The notes: a model not told the origin generated them from the sequence alone. 64,000 nucleotides of DNA from Candidatus Sulfuritelmatomonas gaucii (GCA_900290245.1 OKRB01000086.1:119868-183867); one strand, 5' to 3'; positions 7,862 to 16,793 are shown, numbered from the stretch's first letter. Numbers and translations: made by a program.

Positions 7862-8287
7862 ATGCCGGTGACGACTGAATTGCGCGTGCGGTATGCCGAG
7901 ACCGACCAGATGGGCATCGTCTACTATGCCAACTACTTTGTCTGGTTTGAGCTGGGAAGGGTGGAGTTGCTGCGCTCGCTGGGGCTCGCTTATAGCCGGT
8001 TGGAGACCGATCATGGCTGCATTCTTCCGGTGGTATCGGCCAGATGCCGTTACCGGGCGCCAGCGCGCTACGATGATGAGATTCTGATCGAGACACGGCC
8101 CGCGATGCTGCGCGGTTCGGTGCTGAAGTTCGCTTACAGCATCCTGCGCAAGGAGGGCGAGGGACGAGAACCCACGCTGCTGGCCGAAGGCGAAACTGTG
8201 CACGTTGTCTGCGACGACCAGTTGAATCGCAAGCCGTTACCGCCGAAGTATTCCGCGGCGATCAAGGCGCTGATGGCAGACGGCTAG
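7862..8287 (+). CDS. Acyl-CoA thioesterase, 4-hydroxybenzoyl-CoA/YbgC family
   Basis: A hot-dog-fold thioesterase of 141 residues that hydrolyses acyl-CoA thioesters in the cytosol. The family motif YAETDQMGIVYYANYF is at residues 11-26, with the predicted catalytic aspartate at D15. The rest follows the YbgC/FadM pattern (WFELGRVELLRSLG, then YRAPARYDDEILIETRP). The acyl chain used cannot be read from sequence. It lies 132 bp after rseP, across the hairpin repeat, so it may have its own transcript. Confidence 0.88.
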   Translation: MPVTTELRVRYAETDQMGIVYYANYFVWFELGRVELLRSLGLAYSRLETDHGCILPVVSARCRYRAPARYDDEILIETRPAMLRGSVLKFAYSILRKEGEGREPTLLAEGETVHVVCDDQLNRKPLPPKYSAAIKALMADG

Positions 8288-8377
8288 GTGTCGGATCGCT
8301 TGAGTCTCTTCTTTTAGATCTGAAGTGCGAAGTTCTCATCCGCGCAGCGGACGAGTCCGTGGGTACCTCACGGGTGA

Positions 8378-9079
8378 CTACTTCTGCGAACTCTGCAATG
8401 TGCGTTTGTTTCTTGTCGCGTTGCACTCCAGGCATGCCGTGACCAGATTTTCGAGGTTGTTATCGCCGCCTTTGGCGATTGGTTTCACTGGGTGCACGGT
8501 GGCCGTCAAGCGTGTGAGCTGTTTCGAGCAAAAGTGGCAAATGTAGCTGTCGCGCTCGAAGACTTTGATACGGTTTTCGCGCTTTAGGTCCTCATCGTGA
8601 CCGGAAAAATGGAACTTGAGCTCAGGCTCTGCCGATACCTGCTCGGCCCGGTAGCGGCGGCATGCTTCAATCTCGTCCGGGATCATGACGCGGTACAACG
8701 TGCCGTCGCGATTGGGTTCGCCTTCTTTGCGAATGGCGCCGATGCTCTCAAGGGCACGCAGCGTCTCCTGCACCTTTCCCAGCGAAACGGGATTTTCTTC
8801 AAGCTGAGAGTAGGAGGATTTGACGACGGCAGTGCGCAAGTGGCGGGTGCTGACGCGCAGATGAGGATCTCCGTCTTTGGCGATGGAATGCCGGAAGAGG
8901 AACCAGTAAAAAGCAGCGACGTAAGGCGTGAGCTGCGGCTGCAGATCGTCGACGATCTGCTGGATGATGAGGGGCAATTCAAGGGCGGAGAAATCGCGAT
9001 CCCCCGCCGGAGCGCCAGATCGCATCTCAAGTTCAAGTTCGCCCAGGAGCTTTCGTATCTGCTCAAGACGCTCGTTCAT
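8378..9079 (-). CDS. Winged-helix-like and HNH nuclease domain protein
   Basis: A 233-residue protein. The N-terminal part is helical (MNERLEQIRKLLGELELEM). A central region of about 100 residues looks like a replication- or winged-helix-type DNA-binding domain (LRVSTRHLRTAVVKSSYSQL, then VQETLRALESIGAIRKEGEP). The C-terminus is an HNH module: CHFCSKQL, TVHPVKPIAKGGDNNLENLV, TACLECNATRN, with a CxxC pair on each side of the histidine and asparagine motif. HNH modules nick or cut DNA in many unrelated systems. No partner gene suggests a restriction or phage role. I prefer ATG 9079; the frame extends to 9121. Confidence 0.75.
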   Translation of the reverse strand: MNERLEQIRKLLGELELEMRSGAPAGDRDFSALELPLIIQQIVDDLQPQLTPYVAAFYWFLFRHSIAKDGDPHLRVSTRHLRTAVVKSSYSQLEENPVSLGKVQETLRALESIGAIRKEGEPNRDGTLYRVMIPDEIEACRRYRAEQVSAEPELKFHFSGHDEDLKRENRIKVFERDSYICHFCSKQLTRLTATVHPVKPIAKGGDNNLENLVTACLECNATRNKRTLQSSQK

Positions 9080-9172
9080 CTTGGTGAGAATTCTACGCCC
9101 AAATGGCGGCGGGCAGCGCATTTAGCCTGATCGCCCGGAATTTCCAAAGGGAATTCCGGTGGGGGAGAGATT

Positions 9173-9595
9173 ATGCTGGTCGCCATGGAACCCCACCTGA
9201 CGGAACCGTTGCTTGTGACTCCACTGGAATTGCACGATGTGCTCGCCGAACTCTCCGCGCGTGAGCCCATCTTGCATCGACCTGAGTTCGGAACTTCGCG
9301 GGCGGACTTCGAGCGCATGACGGTAGAGGACTTCTGGGAGACCGGCGCTTCAGGGCGACACTACTCCAGGCAGTTTGTGCTGGACGAACTGGAGAGACGG
9401 TCTTTCACTCCGCACGAAGATGTTTGGGAGACCAGAGACTTCTATTGCCGCAGACTGGGGCTGGATACGTATCTGCTGACATATACGCTGCTGCAGTACA
9501 AGCAGCGACTGACGCGGCGGGCAACAATATGGCAGAGCGGTGCGGAAGGGTGGAAGGCCGTGTATCACCAGGGGACGATTGTGCAGGACGCCTGA
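9173..9595 (+). CDS. NTF2-like (DUF4440 type) protein
   Basis: A small cytosolic protein of 140 residues with the cone-shaped NTF2 fold implied by its pattern: an N-terminal helix with LAELSAREPILHRPEFG, the FWETGASGRHYSRQFVLDEL block, and C-terminal strands with LTYTLLQYKQ, RRATIWQ, WKAVYHQGTIV. Members serve as small-molecule-binding or enzyme domains, and the function here is unknown. ATG 9173 or 9185 could be the start. It converges on the O-methyltransferase gene. Confidence 0.7.
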   Translation: MLVAMEPHLTEPLLVTPLELHDVLAELSAREPILHRPEFGTSRADFERMTVEDFWETGASGRHYSRQFVLDELERRSFTPHEDVWETRDFYCRRLGLDTYLLTYTLLQYKQRLTRRATIWQSGAEGWKAVYHQGTIVQDA

Positions 9596-9603
9596 GGCGC
9601 GAA

Positions 9604-10281
9604 TCAGCGCAAGACGACGGCGATGGCGAAGCCGTCGAGGCCCTTCATGCCGACAGTCTGGAGAGCTGCGGCGCTGAGGCGAGGCTCGGCAGCCATCATC
9701 TCGAGGCATCGGCGCGTGCCCACGATGTCAGATTCTTTGCTCTTAGCGTCGATCACCGTTCCGTGGCGGGCGACATTATCGACGACGATGACGGTGCCCC
9801 GGCGCGAAAGCTTCAGAGCCCACTTCAGATACTGCGGGTTGTTCTCCTTGTCTGCGTCAATGAAGATCAGATCGAATGGGCCGGCGCCGGATCGCTTCAA
9901 TTCCGCGAGGCTTGCGAGCGCGTGGCCTACGCGAATGTCGACGCGGCGAAGCATGCCGGCGCATCGGAGATTGGCGCGAGCGATTTCGGCGTGGCGAGGC
10001 TCGAATTCGAGCGAAACGATACGGCCGCCTTTATGCAAAGCGCGCGCCATCCAGATGGTGGAGTAGCCACCGAGGGTGCCGATCTCAAGAATGCGCCTGG
10101 CCTGCGTGATCTGCACAAGAACGTGAAGAAACTTGCCCTGGAGTGGAGTCACGTCGATTGCGGGGAGCCGGGCGTCGCGATTGGCGCGGATCGCGGCGTT
10201 GAGGGCTTCGTCGTGGGGAGCAAGCAGATCGCCAAAATAGCGATCGACGGCGGCCCAAAGCAGTTTCGAGTTTTTTCTCAT
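9604..10281 (-). CDS. SAM-dependent O-methyltransferase (caffeoyl-CoA/catechol type)
   Basis: A class I methyltransferase of 225 residues. The SAM-binding motif I is ILEIGTLGGYSTIWMA near residue 65. The metal and cosubstrate-binding segment FDLIFIDADKENNPQYL near 135 and TVIVVDNVARHG near 160 match the family-3 O-methyltransferases that methylate catechol-like hydroxyls with divalent metal. Residues before motif I (DVTPLQGKFLHVLVQ) are the usual substrate lid. The natural substrate is unknown. It sits between an NTF2-like gene and a repeat-filled gap before the polyprenyl synthase. Confidence 0.85.
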   Translation of the reverse strand: MRKNSKLLWAAVDRYFGDLLAPHDEALNAAIRANRDARLPAIDVTPLQGKFLHVLVQITQARRILEIGTLGGYSTIWMARALHKGGRIVSLEFEPRHAEIARANLRCAGMLRRVDIRVGHALASLAELKRSGAGPFDLIFIDADKENNPQYLKWALKLSRRGTVIVVDNVARHGTVIDAKSKESDIVGTRRCLEMMAAEPRLSAAALQTVGMKGLDGFAIAVVLR

Positions 10282-10302
10282 GGGATTAAAACGATTGCTT
10301 GA

Positions 10303-10393
10303 AGCCGGTAGCCTGCAGCTCGTAGCTGCTTTACTGCCGGCTATTCGCTGTGGACAACCAGCTACTGGCCACTACCTACCGGCGACTGGCTTC
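10303..10393. repeat. Degenerate heptamer arrays, facing pair (methyltransferase-polyprenyl synthase gap)
   Basis: The left arm has units AGCCGGT, AGCCTGC, AGCTCGT, AGCTGCT (10303-10330). The right arm has CAGCTAC, TGGCCAC, TACCTAC, CGGCGAC, TGGCTTC (10359-10393). The right arm read in reverse complement begins GAAGCC, like the left arm, and aligns partly with it, so this is another inverted pair with 7-bp periodicity. Confidence 0.65.
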
Positions 10394-10397
10394 TCTC

Positions 10398-11387
10398 TCA
10401 CTTCTCCCGCGCGACAACGAAATCGGGGACCCAGAGCATGGCGCGCTTGTATTCCGTATCAGCGAGCGGCGCGAGGGCCTGGCGTGATTGCTCAGCGTAG
10501 CGGTCGGCGGCGGCCATGGCGTATTCGACAGATCCGTTGCGCACCAGGATCTCGCGGATCTGCTGGCGGCTCACGTTTTCAAAGCTGCGGTCGTCGAGAA
10601 CGCGGCGGATGGCTTTGCGATCGGCGGCCGTGCCATGATCGGCGGCATGAATCACTGCCAGCGTAGCCTTGCCCTCGCGCAGATCGCTGGCCACGGGCTT
10701 GCCCAGCACCTCTTCGGTGGCAGTCAGGTCGAGCACATCATCAACGATCTGGAAGGCCAGACCCACTGCCCTGCCGAAGGTGGCCAGGCCGGTTTCTTCA
10801 GCCTCGGTGGCTCCCGACAAGACGGAGCCCAGGCGCATGGATACCGAGAATAGGCAGGCGGTCTTGCGGAAAATCAGATCGTAGTATTCGGCTTCAGAGA
10901 CCAATTTGCCGAGTTTCTGAATCTGTAGCAGCTCGCCCTCGACCATTTGCTGCGTGAGGCTGATCAGCAGGTCGAGCACGCGCAGGTTCCGCTCTTCGAG
11001 CGACACCCTGAAAGCCTGCATATAAAGCCAATCACCTGCCAGAACACACTTCTCGTTCCCCCAATTGGTATTTGCGGAGGGGCGGCCACGGCGCATGTCG
11101 GCCCCGTCGATGATGTCATCGTGAACCAGCGTGGCAGTGTGCAACATTTCGACGACGGCGCCAAGGCGGATGGCGCCCTGGCCAAAGAAGTTGAGCTGGT
11201 GCGCGGCGAGCAGCAAGAGCGAAGGCCGGATGCGCTTACCGCCGCCCTCGCGCAGGTATTCTGCAATCTCAGTAATGGTGCTGACGCTCGATGCTGCGTC
11301 GCGGCCGAGCTCCTGCTCCACAGCGACAAGATCTTCCCGGAGCAGCTCAAAGACCTCTCTGGCCGTCGCTATGCTGAGTGTGCTCAA
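10398..11387 (-). CDS. Polyprenyl (octaprenyl-type) diphosphate synthase
   Basis: A trans-isoprenyl diphosphate synthase of 329 residues that makes the side chain of respiratory quinones from IPP and FPP. Both aspartate-rich metal motifs are present: LVHDDIIDGADMRRGRPS near residue 90 and FQIVDDVLDLTA near 215. GGGKRIRPSLLLLAA near residue 50 binds IPP. The length fits IspB/HepT-like long-chain enzymes; chain length cannot be read. Its product would support the quinone pool oxidised by the Act complex at the right end of the window. A 111-bp gap separates it from the upstream YajQ gene. Confidence 0.9.
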   Translation of the reverse strand: MSTLSIATAREVFELLREDLVAVEQELGRDAASSVSTITEIAEYLREGGGKRIRPSLLLLAAHQLNFFGQGAIRLGAVVEMLHTATLVHDDIIDGADMRRGRPSANTNWGNEKCVLAGDWLYMQAFRVSLEERNLRVLDLLISLTQQMVEGELLQIQKLGKLVSEAEYYDLIFRKTACLFSVSMRLGSVLSGATEAEETGLATFGRAVGLAFQIVDDVLDLTATEEVLGKPVASDLREGKATLAVIHAADHGTAADRKAIRRVLDDRSFENVSRQQIREILVRNGSVEYAMAAADRYAEQSRQALAPLADTEYKRAMLWVPDFVVAREK

Positions 11388-11498
11388 AGTTCTCCGATTT
11401 TAATGCATCTGCGGTGCAAAAGGCGACCCTCTGTGCCGTGCGGCCAGTTTGCGTTGGCCCTTGTTTGCTTGCTCTCGGGGGAGATCGACGCGTCCCAC

Positions 11499-11999
11499 CT
11501 AGTTGGTGCGGTAATTCGTAAACTGCAACTCCAGTCCTAAATCCTTGCCTCGCAGGATGGCAATGATGGCCTGCAATTCATCACGATCCTTGCTGGAGAT
11601 TCTCACAGTATCGCCCTGGATGCTGGCCTGGGCCTTCCTTTTCGAGTCTTTCACCAGGCGCACAATCTCCTTGGCCTTTTCGACGGGAATGCCCTGCTGA
11701 AGGCTGATCTTTTGCCGCACGCGCTGGCCGGCCGCGGGCTCGATTTTGTCGTAGGTCAGGTTCTTGAGCGAGACACCGCGCTTGACCAGCTTCTGCGAAA
11801 GGATGTCTTTCACAGCCTCGAGTTTGTATTCGTTGGCCGAAGATAACTGGATGCTCTCGTTGCCCTCCAGATTGACTTCGGAGTGGCTATCTTTCAGGTC
11901 GAAGCGCTGGCGAATCTCCTTGATCGCCTGGTCGATGGCGTTGCGAACTTCCTGGATATCGACCTTGCTTACGACGTCGAATGAATTGTCCTGAGCCAT
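11499..11999 (-). CDS. YajQ-family nucleotide-binding protein
   Basis: A 166-residue cytosolic protein of the YajQ/UPF0234 family, some members of which bind cyclic di-GMP. The N-terminal signature SFDVVSKVDIQEVRNAIDQA is present at residues 5-24. The C-terminus has the conserved VRISSKDRDELQAIIAILRG, and ASIQGDTVRISSKDRDEL reflects the second ferredoxin-like repeat. The length is normal for the family. It lies upstream of the polyprenyl synthase on the same strand and 46 bp after the TatD gene, so the three may be co-transcribed. The ligand is not provable from sequence. Confidence 0.88.
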   Translation of the reverse strand: MAQDNSFDVVSKVDIQEVRNAIDQAIKEIRQRFDLKDSHSEVNLEGNESIQLSSANEYKLEAVKDILSQKLVKRGVSLKNLTYDKIEPAAGQRVRQKISLQQGIPVEKAKEIVRLVKDSKRKAQASIQGDTVRISSKDRDELQAIIAILRGKDLGLELQFTNYRTN

Positions 12000-12045
12000 G
12001 GCTTACCGATCCTCAAACGGCCGGGGGCTGCCGCACGTTGTCCAT

Positions 12046-12912
12046 CTAATAGTTTCCCATGTTCTGCCGGACGGGAAACAGCCGAAAGAAGTTTTCCGTG
12101 GTTGCGGTGGCGATTTCGTCGCTGGAGACGTTGAGCAATTGCGCGAGGGTCTGCGCGGTTTGGACCACGAATGCCGGCTCATTGCGCTGGCCTCGACTGG
12201 GTCCGGGCGCAAGCCAGGGCGCGTCCGTTTCAACCAGGACAGCGTTCATGGGCACTCGAGCGGCCACGTCGCGGAGCGGTTGCGCCTTGGGGTAAGTGAG
12301 ATTTCCGGCAAAGGAGACCAGGAATCCAAGTTCGAGCGAGTGGCGTGCCTGCTCCCATCCGCCGCCAAAGCAGTGCATGATGCCGCCGAGGCTAGTCGAC
12401 CGCCAGTGCTCTTCCAGAACCAGGAAAAGATCGTCCCACGCGTCGGCCGACTCATTGGTACCGCGGCAATGGATCAGGATGGGCCGTTTGCGCGCCGCAG
12501 CGATTTCGAGCTGGCGGATGAGCACTTTCCTCTGGACGTCGCGCGGGGCGCCTTCGTGGTAGTAGTCGAAGCCGATTTCGCCGCATGCAATCACCTCGGG
12601 CATGGCCAGCAAAGCATCCAGTCTGGCCAAGGCGTCGTCATCGGCCTCGGTGCTGCTGTGGGGATAGATTCCCGCGCTCGCGTAAATCGTGGGAAGGTTG
12701 GGGCGGCCGCTGAACTCGCGGCAGATGTCGAGCGCCTGGTGCATCTCGGCAGGGCCTTCGCCAATGCCGATGGAGAGGATGGTACGCACGCCTGCACTCC
12801 ACGCGCGGCTGAGCATGGCCTCACGGTCGGCATCGTAACGCGGACTGTCAAGGTGAGCGTGGGAATCGATCAGCAAACGAGCCTCATCGACATCATGGGG
12901 ATCTGGCGGCAA
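12046..12912 (-). CDS. TatD-family metal-dependent hydrolase
   Basis: A TIM-barrel hydrolase of 288 residues related to TatD deoxyribonuclease. Metal ligands appear in order: the HxH pair in LIDSHAHLDSPRYD (H18, H20), the glutamate in VIACGEIGFDYY near residue 104, the histidine in PILIHCRGTNE near 147, IMHCFGGG near 180, and the aspartate in AVLVETDAPWLAP near 228. TatD enzymes act as 3'-5' exonucleases or D-aminoacyl-tRNA hydrolases in different bacteria. It diverges from rsmA, with start codons about 90 bp apart. Confidence 0.9.
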   Translation of the reverse strand: MPPDPHDVDEARLLIDSHAHLDSPRYDADREAMLSRAWSAGVRTILSIGIGEGPAEMHQALDICREFSGRPNLPTIYASAGIYPHSSTEADDDALARLDALLAMPEVIACGEIGFDYYHEGAPRDVQRKVLIRQLEIAAARKRPILIHCRGTNESADAWDDLFLVLEEHWRSTSLGGIMHCFGGGWEQARHSLELGFLVSFAGNLTYPKAQPLRDVAARVPMNAVLVETDAPWLAPGPSRGQRNEPAFVVQTAQTLAQLLNVSSDEIATATTENFFRLFPVRQNMGNY

Positions 12913-13003
12913 CTCGTCTAGTTTAGTGCAGTCCGGTAATACGGAACCATTGCGCAGGCGCTCGGCCGCTGGGGCCTCGGCTCATCTAACATCGAAGCAG
13001 AAC

Positions 13004-13789
13004 ATGCCGGCAAAACCCAAGCTCGGTCAGAACTTTCTGGTTGACGCGCAGGCTGCACAAAGAATTGTGGCGGGTCTGGGCGATCTTTCAAGCCGCACGG
13101 TGGTGGAGATCGGCCCGGGCCGCGGCGCCATCACCGGAGCACTGGCGGCGCGGGCTGCGCGTGTGTTTGCCATTGAATTCGACCGCGACCTTGCCGCCGG
13201 TTTGTTCGAGAGATTCGAGACGGAACGGGTGACAGTGGTCGAGCAGGATGTTCTGCAGTTCGATTTCGCCGAGGCCGCGGAGCGGGCCGGTCAGCGGCTG
13301 TGCGTGGCGGGCAATCTGCCGTATTACATCACGTCGCCGATCGTGCTGAAACTGGCCAAAAGTCACGCGGCACTCGACTTGGCGGTCCTGATGGTGCAGC
13401 GGGAGGTGGCGGAGCGGATCACGGCCGCTCCCGGTTCGCGGGATTATGGCCTGCTCTCAGTGACGGCGCAGATGTACGGAGCAGTCGAATCTTTGTTTAC
13501 GCTGCCACCATCGGCCTTTTCGCCCAGGCCGCAAGTGGAATCCACGGTCTTTCGCTGGCGTTTTGCGCCGCGCTTTGCGGAGTTGGGCATCGATGAGGCC
13601 GGTTTTCTGCGCTTCCTGCGGCAAGCTTTTGCGCAAAAACGAAAGACCCTGGCCAACAACCTGCGCGCGGCCGGGGCGACGCCCGGGGACGCGGCGGCGG
13701 CGCTTGCGAGCACGGGCATTGACGCCCAGGCTCGCGCCGAAGCTGTGTCGATAGAAGCTCTGGCCTCGCTCTGGCGCCGGCTTCACTGA
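13004..13789 (+). CDS. rsmA: 16S rRNA (adenine1518/1519-N6)-dimethyltransferase
   Basis: RsmA/KsgA, 261 residues, dimethylates two adjacent adenines in helix 45 of 16S rRNA during small-subunit assembly. The start motif KPKLGQNFLVDAQAAQRI is intact at residues 4-21. SAM motif I is VVEIGPGRGAITGAL near residue 34, and the catalytic NLPYYITSPIVLKL lies near residue 105. The C-terminal helical domain has FLRQAFAQKRKTLANNL. ATG 13004 puts the family N-terminus at residue 1; the frame opens further upstream at 12926 without homology. Confidence 0.95.
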   Translation: MPAKPKLGQNFLVDAQAAQRIVAGLGDLSSRTVVEIGPGRGAITGALAARAARVFAIEFDRDLAAGLFERFETERVTVVEQDVLQFDFAEAAERAGQRLCVAGNLPYYITSPIVLKLAKSHAALDLAVLMVQREVAERITAAPGSRDYGLLSVTAQMYGAVESLFTLPPSAFSPRPQVESTVFRWRFAPRFAELGIDEAGFLRFLRQAFAQKRKTLANNLRAAGATPGDAAAALASTGIDAQARAEAVSIEALASLWRRLH

Positions 13790-14031
13790 ATGGTTCGCAG
13801 CGGGAGCAAGTGCCTTCGCCCTTTGCGGTCCGATCATTCATGGTTCGATTGGAAGTGACCTGGGAGACGCCGTTTTTCTCTTGAGGCGCGGGTCCAACAA
13901 TTGGTTTGCAGCGAACCCATGGGCGCGTAATCTATCTGGAGGGGATCACTCCGAACCCGGCATCGAAACGGGTTGGTTCGCAAATTCCGGAACCCATGAT
14001 CCGCATCCGGAGTCTAATCCTCAAGGAAACG

Positions 14032-15309
14032 ATGAATCCCGTCACCCAACAGGCCCGGCCCCGCAGCTTCGAGCAGACGCTGCTCAGTGCACGCCGAACC
14101 ATGATGATGAGCGAGATACTCCAAATCTCCATGGACAGCTTTCGCGCGAGCAAGACGCGCTTTATGTTGACGGCTTTGGGAATGGTGATCGGAACGGCGT
14201 CGGTGATCCTGGTCGTCACCATCGGAATGACCGGCAAGCAGTACATCCTTGAACTGATTCAGAAAATCGGCACCAACTCAGTGGAGCTGGAATACGCAGG
14301 CGGAGGAGCCTCGCAGGCGGAGCGCGCCCGATACAACGACTACCTGACAATTGAAGACGAAAAGGCCGTAGATCGGGAAGTGCCCGGGGTGATGTATTCT
14401 TCGCCCGTGCTTGAGATGCACAACCGCCTCACTTTCCCTGGCGGGACGCAGAAGGATACGACGGTACTGGGCGTGAGTCCCCCGTATCAGCAGATTCGCA
14501 ATCTGATTGTCACCGAGGGGCGATTTTTTGACGACATCGACCAAAACATTGACGCCAGATGCGCGGTGGTGACGCAGCCCTTTGCCAGAGAACGCTACGG
14601 CAGCGACGATGCCGCGGTGGGGCAGACGTTTGAGATCGTCGGCCTGCCGTTTACCATCATCGGAGTCTTCAAAGAAAGCGTGAGCGACTTTGGCCAGTCA
14701 GAGATTACGGAGCAGACGGTCCTGATTCCCTATACCGTGGCTCGCTACTTTACAGGACAAGATCGCGTGAGCCAGATCTACTTCTCCATGCAAAACATGC
14801 ATGAAGTATCCGACGCTGCCAAGCAGATTCAGCAGCTTGTGAGCTCGCGGCACCGGGCAAACTCCGTTTACAAACCGCAAACGCTGACCGATCTGCTGGT
14901 AACTGCGGCGCAAATCTCGGACGAGCTGACGGCGGTGTTGCTGCTGGTGGCAGCGGTGACCCTGGCGGTGGGCGGCGTCGGCATTATGAACATCATGCTG
15001 GCAAACGTGCGCTCCCGCATTCGCGAGATCGGAATTCGCAAGGCCCTGGGGGCCACCTACCGCGAGATCAAGCTGCAGTTCCTCACCGAGGCTGTGCTCA
15101 TTTCGCTGACCGGCGGCATCGTGGGCAGCATTGTTGGTCTCGCTCTTCCCTTCTCGATCCGCTTCTTTACGGACTATGCCTTTCCCTTCTCCTGGTGGTC
15201 GGTGTTGATCGCCCTCACCGCGGCCACGCTGGTTGGCGTGGTGTTCGGCACGGTGCCCGCCACGCGCGCCGCGCAATTGGATCCCGTAGAGGCGCTGAAG
15301 TATGAATGA
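14032..15309 (+). CDS. MacB/FtsX-type ABC transporter permease
   Basis: An inner-membrane permease of 425 residues with the MacB layout. One N-terminal helix (RFMLTALGMVIGTASVILVV, near residue 45) is followed by a periplasmic core domain of about 230 residues and three C-terminal helices. The conserved cytoplasmic loop NVRSRIREIGIRKALGATYR lies between helices 2 and 3. Such proteins work as mechanotransmitters with an ATPase for lipoprotein, toxin or antibiotic export. No ATPase gene is adjacent, so the partner must be elsewhere. AAGGAAAC seven bases before ATG 14032 favours this start; the frame reaches to 13906. A 54-codon membrane gene overlaps its end. Confidence 0.88.
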   Translation: MNPVTQQARPRSFEQTLLSARRTMMMSEILQISMDSFRASKTRFMLTALGMVIGTASVILVVTIGMTGKQYILELIQKIGTNSVELEYAGGGASQAERARYNDYLTIEDEKAVDREVPGVMYSSPVLEMHNRLTFPGGTQKDTTVLGVSPPYQQIRNLIVTEGRFFDDIDQNIDARCAVVTQPFARERYGSDDAAVGQTFEIVGLPFTIIGVFKESVSDFGQSEITEQTVLIPYTVARYFTGQDRVSQIYFSMQNMHEVSDAAKQIQQLVSSRHRANSVYKPQTLTDLLVTAAQISDELTAVLLLVAAVTLAVGGVGIMNIMLANVRSRIREIGIRKALGATYREIKLQFLTEAVLISLTGGIVGSIVGLALPFSIRFFTDYAFPFSWWSVLIALTAATLVGVVFGTVPATRAAQLDPVEALKYE

Positions 15310-15466
15310 TTCCGGGAGCCCGCGACCGGATGAGAAGGAAGATCCGGACGACAAGCCTTCCACGGGACCGAGCCTGACGCTGCTCTACAGCCTGATTGTG
15401 CTGGCTCTGCTCGCAGCCTCAGCGATCGCGGCACTGATCGTATATCCCTTTTACAAGGGCCGTTAG
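15302..15466 (+). CDS. Small single-span membrane protein (54 residues)
   Basis: ATG at 15302 overlaps the last eight bases of the permease gene and runs to TAG at 15464-15466. The product has a hydrophilic, acidic and proline-rich N-terminus (residues 1-26, with EKEDPDDKP), then one hydrophobic helix (LTLLYSLIVLALLAASAIAA, residues 26-45) and a short basic tail YPFYKGR. The overlap suggests translational coupling to the permease. I know no family. The design (charged cytosolic tail plus one helix) would suit a small accessory subunit, but that is inference. Confidence 0.55.
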   Translation: MNDSGSPRPDEKEDPDDKPSTGPSLTLLYSLIVLALLAASAIAALIVYPFYKGR

Positions 15467-15498
15467 ACCGCCGCATTTCAGGCCGAAACACTTGCCTC

Positions 15499-15726
15499 TC
15501 ACGGATTCCGTGGAGCGGGATCTTCCCCTTTGCTCTGATCGACGAGATTTTCCGCGCGCTCGACGATGAGGACCGGAATACCGTCGATGACAGGGTAGGC
15601 GCGGCGGCATTCTGCGCAAATCAGCCGAGAAGCATTGAGATGAAGATCGCTGTGGCATGCAGGACAAGCCAGTTGCGGGAGCAAGGCTGGGTCGAAGACG
15701 GGCGGTGGCAACTGCTTTTCGAGCAT
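15499..15726 (-). CDS. Trm112-family zinc-ribbon protein
   Basis: A 75-residue protein with the Trm112/UPF0434 pattern: LACPACHSDLHLNASRLIC, then AECRRAYPVIDGIPVLIVE. Two CxxC pairs (C20/C23, C37/C40) should bind a structural zinc. Eukaryotic Trm112 activates methyltransferases of tRNA, rRNA and release factors, whereas the bacterial homologs are poorly characterised. It lies 17 bp downstream of plsX on the same strand. The acidic, disordered tail (SKGEDPAPRNP) is longer than usual. Confidence 0.85.
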   Translation of the reverse strand: MLEKQLPPPVFDPALLPQLACPACHSDLHLNASRLICAECRRAYPVIDGIPVLIVERAENLVDQSKGEDPAPRNP

Positions 15727-15743
15727 GCTGGCCTGGCGGAATA

Positions 15744-16793
15744 TTACTGAATTGTCGCGTCTGTTTGGTCGCTGTGGTCCGTGCGATGTTTTGGACGGCC
15801 GGCGAAGGCCTGCTCGATGCGCTCGTTGGTGCCGGAGCGGGAAAACTCGTGGGCCACGCGAATGCCGTTATAAATTGCCACGTCATTCGAGGAGCCGTGG
15901 CCGATGATGCACACGCCGCGCACGCCGAGCAGAGGCGCGCCGCCATATTCGGTGTAGTCGAGGCGGCGACGAAAGTCATTGAAGGCACGGCGAGAGAGCA
16001 GCGCACCCACTTGTGCCGTCACGGTGCGGGTGAGGGATTCGCGAAGCACGTCGCGCACAAAGCGGCCGATGCCTTCGCTGGCCTTTAGCGCCACGTTGCC
16101 CACAAACCCGTCGCAGACAATTACGTCGGCGTGCCCGTTGAAGATGTCACGGCCTTCGACGTTGCCGATGAAGTGGATGGGCAGCGCCTTGAGCAGGGGC
16201 AGAGCCTCGCGCGTCAGTTCGTTGCCCTTGCTTTCTTCTTCGCCGATGGAGAGTAGGCCCACGCGGGGCCGGACGATCTTGAGCACGCTGCGGGCATACA
16301 TTTCACCCATGACGGCGAACTGCTCGAGATTCTGCGCTTTGCAGTCGACATTGGCGCCAACATCGAGCAGAACGCAGGGATTGCCTTTTGACGTGGGCAT
16401 GGGGGTGGCCAGGGCAGGGCGGTCGACGCCGGGCAGCGCGCCGAGCACCATTTTGGCGGTGGCCATGGCCGCACCGGTGTTGCCGGCGGTAACGAAGCCG
16501 GCGGCCTTGCCTTCGCGGACGAGCTTGAGGCCCACACGCAATGAGCTGTCGCGCTTGGAACGCACCGCGTGAGCCGCCTTCTCATCCATTCCGATTCGTT
16601 CTGACGCATGGTGGATGACGATGGGCAGGTCCTCGTCTTCGAGATGCTCGTCGAGCAGGTCGCGGAGTTCGTGCTCAGGTCCGATGAGATGGACGCGCAC
16701 GGGCAGTGCGCGGCAGGCAAGGATGGCTCCGCGAATCTCAGGCTCGGGAGCCTTGTCGGAACCAACGGCGTCAAGCGCGATGTCGGTCAGCAT
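15744..16793 (-). CDS. plsX: Phosphate acyltransferase PlsX
   Basis: PlsX, 349 residues, converts acyl-ACP to acyl-phosphate, the donor for glycerol-3-phosphate acylation in phospholipid synthesis. Family motifs are in order: [19 protein letters not shown] at the N-terminus (family consensus often A(M/V)GGD), [17 protein letters not shown] near residue 100, [20 protein letters not shown] near 128, [20 protein letters not shown] near 212, and [19 protein letters not shown] near 286. It works peripherally at the membrane. Neighbours rpmF and DUF177 upstream form the classic yceD-rpmF-plsX arrangement. Confidence 0.95.
   Translation of the reverse strand: MLTDIALDAVGSDKAPEPEIRGAILACRALPVRVHLIGPEHELRDLLDEHLEDEDLPIVIHHASERIGMDEKAAHAVRSKRDSSLRVGLKLVREGKAAGFVTAGNTGAAMATAKMVLGALPGVDRPALATPMPTSKGNPCVLLDVGANVDCKAQNLEQFAVMGEMYARSVLKIVRPRVGLLSIGEEESKGNELTREALPLLKALPIHFIGNVEGRDIFNGHADVIVCDGFVGNVALKASEGIGRFVRDVLRESLTRTVTAQVGALLSRRAFNDFRRRLDYTEYGGAPLLGVRGVCIIGHGSSNDVAIYNGIRVAHEFSRSGTNERIEQAFAGRPKHRTDHSDQTDATIQ

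Noticed and set aside
9424-10302. A plus-strand frame of 292 codons opposite the O-methyltransferase
   Set aside because: The minus-strand frame has the SAM and metal motifs; this one is acidic and featureless.
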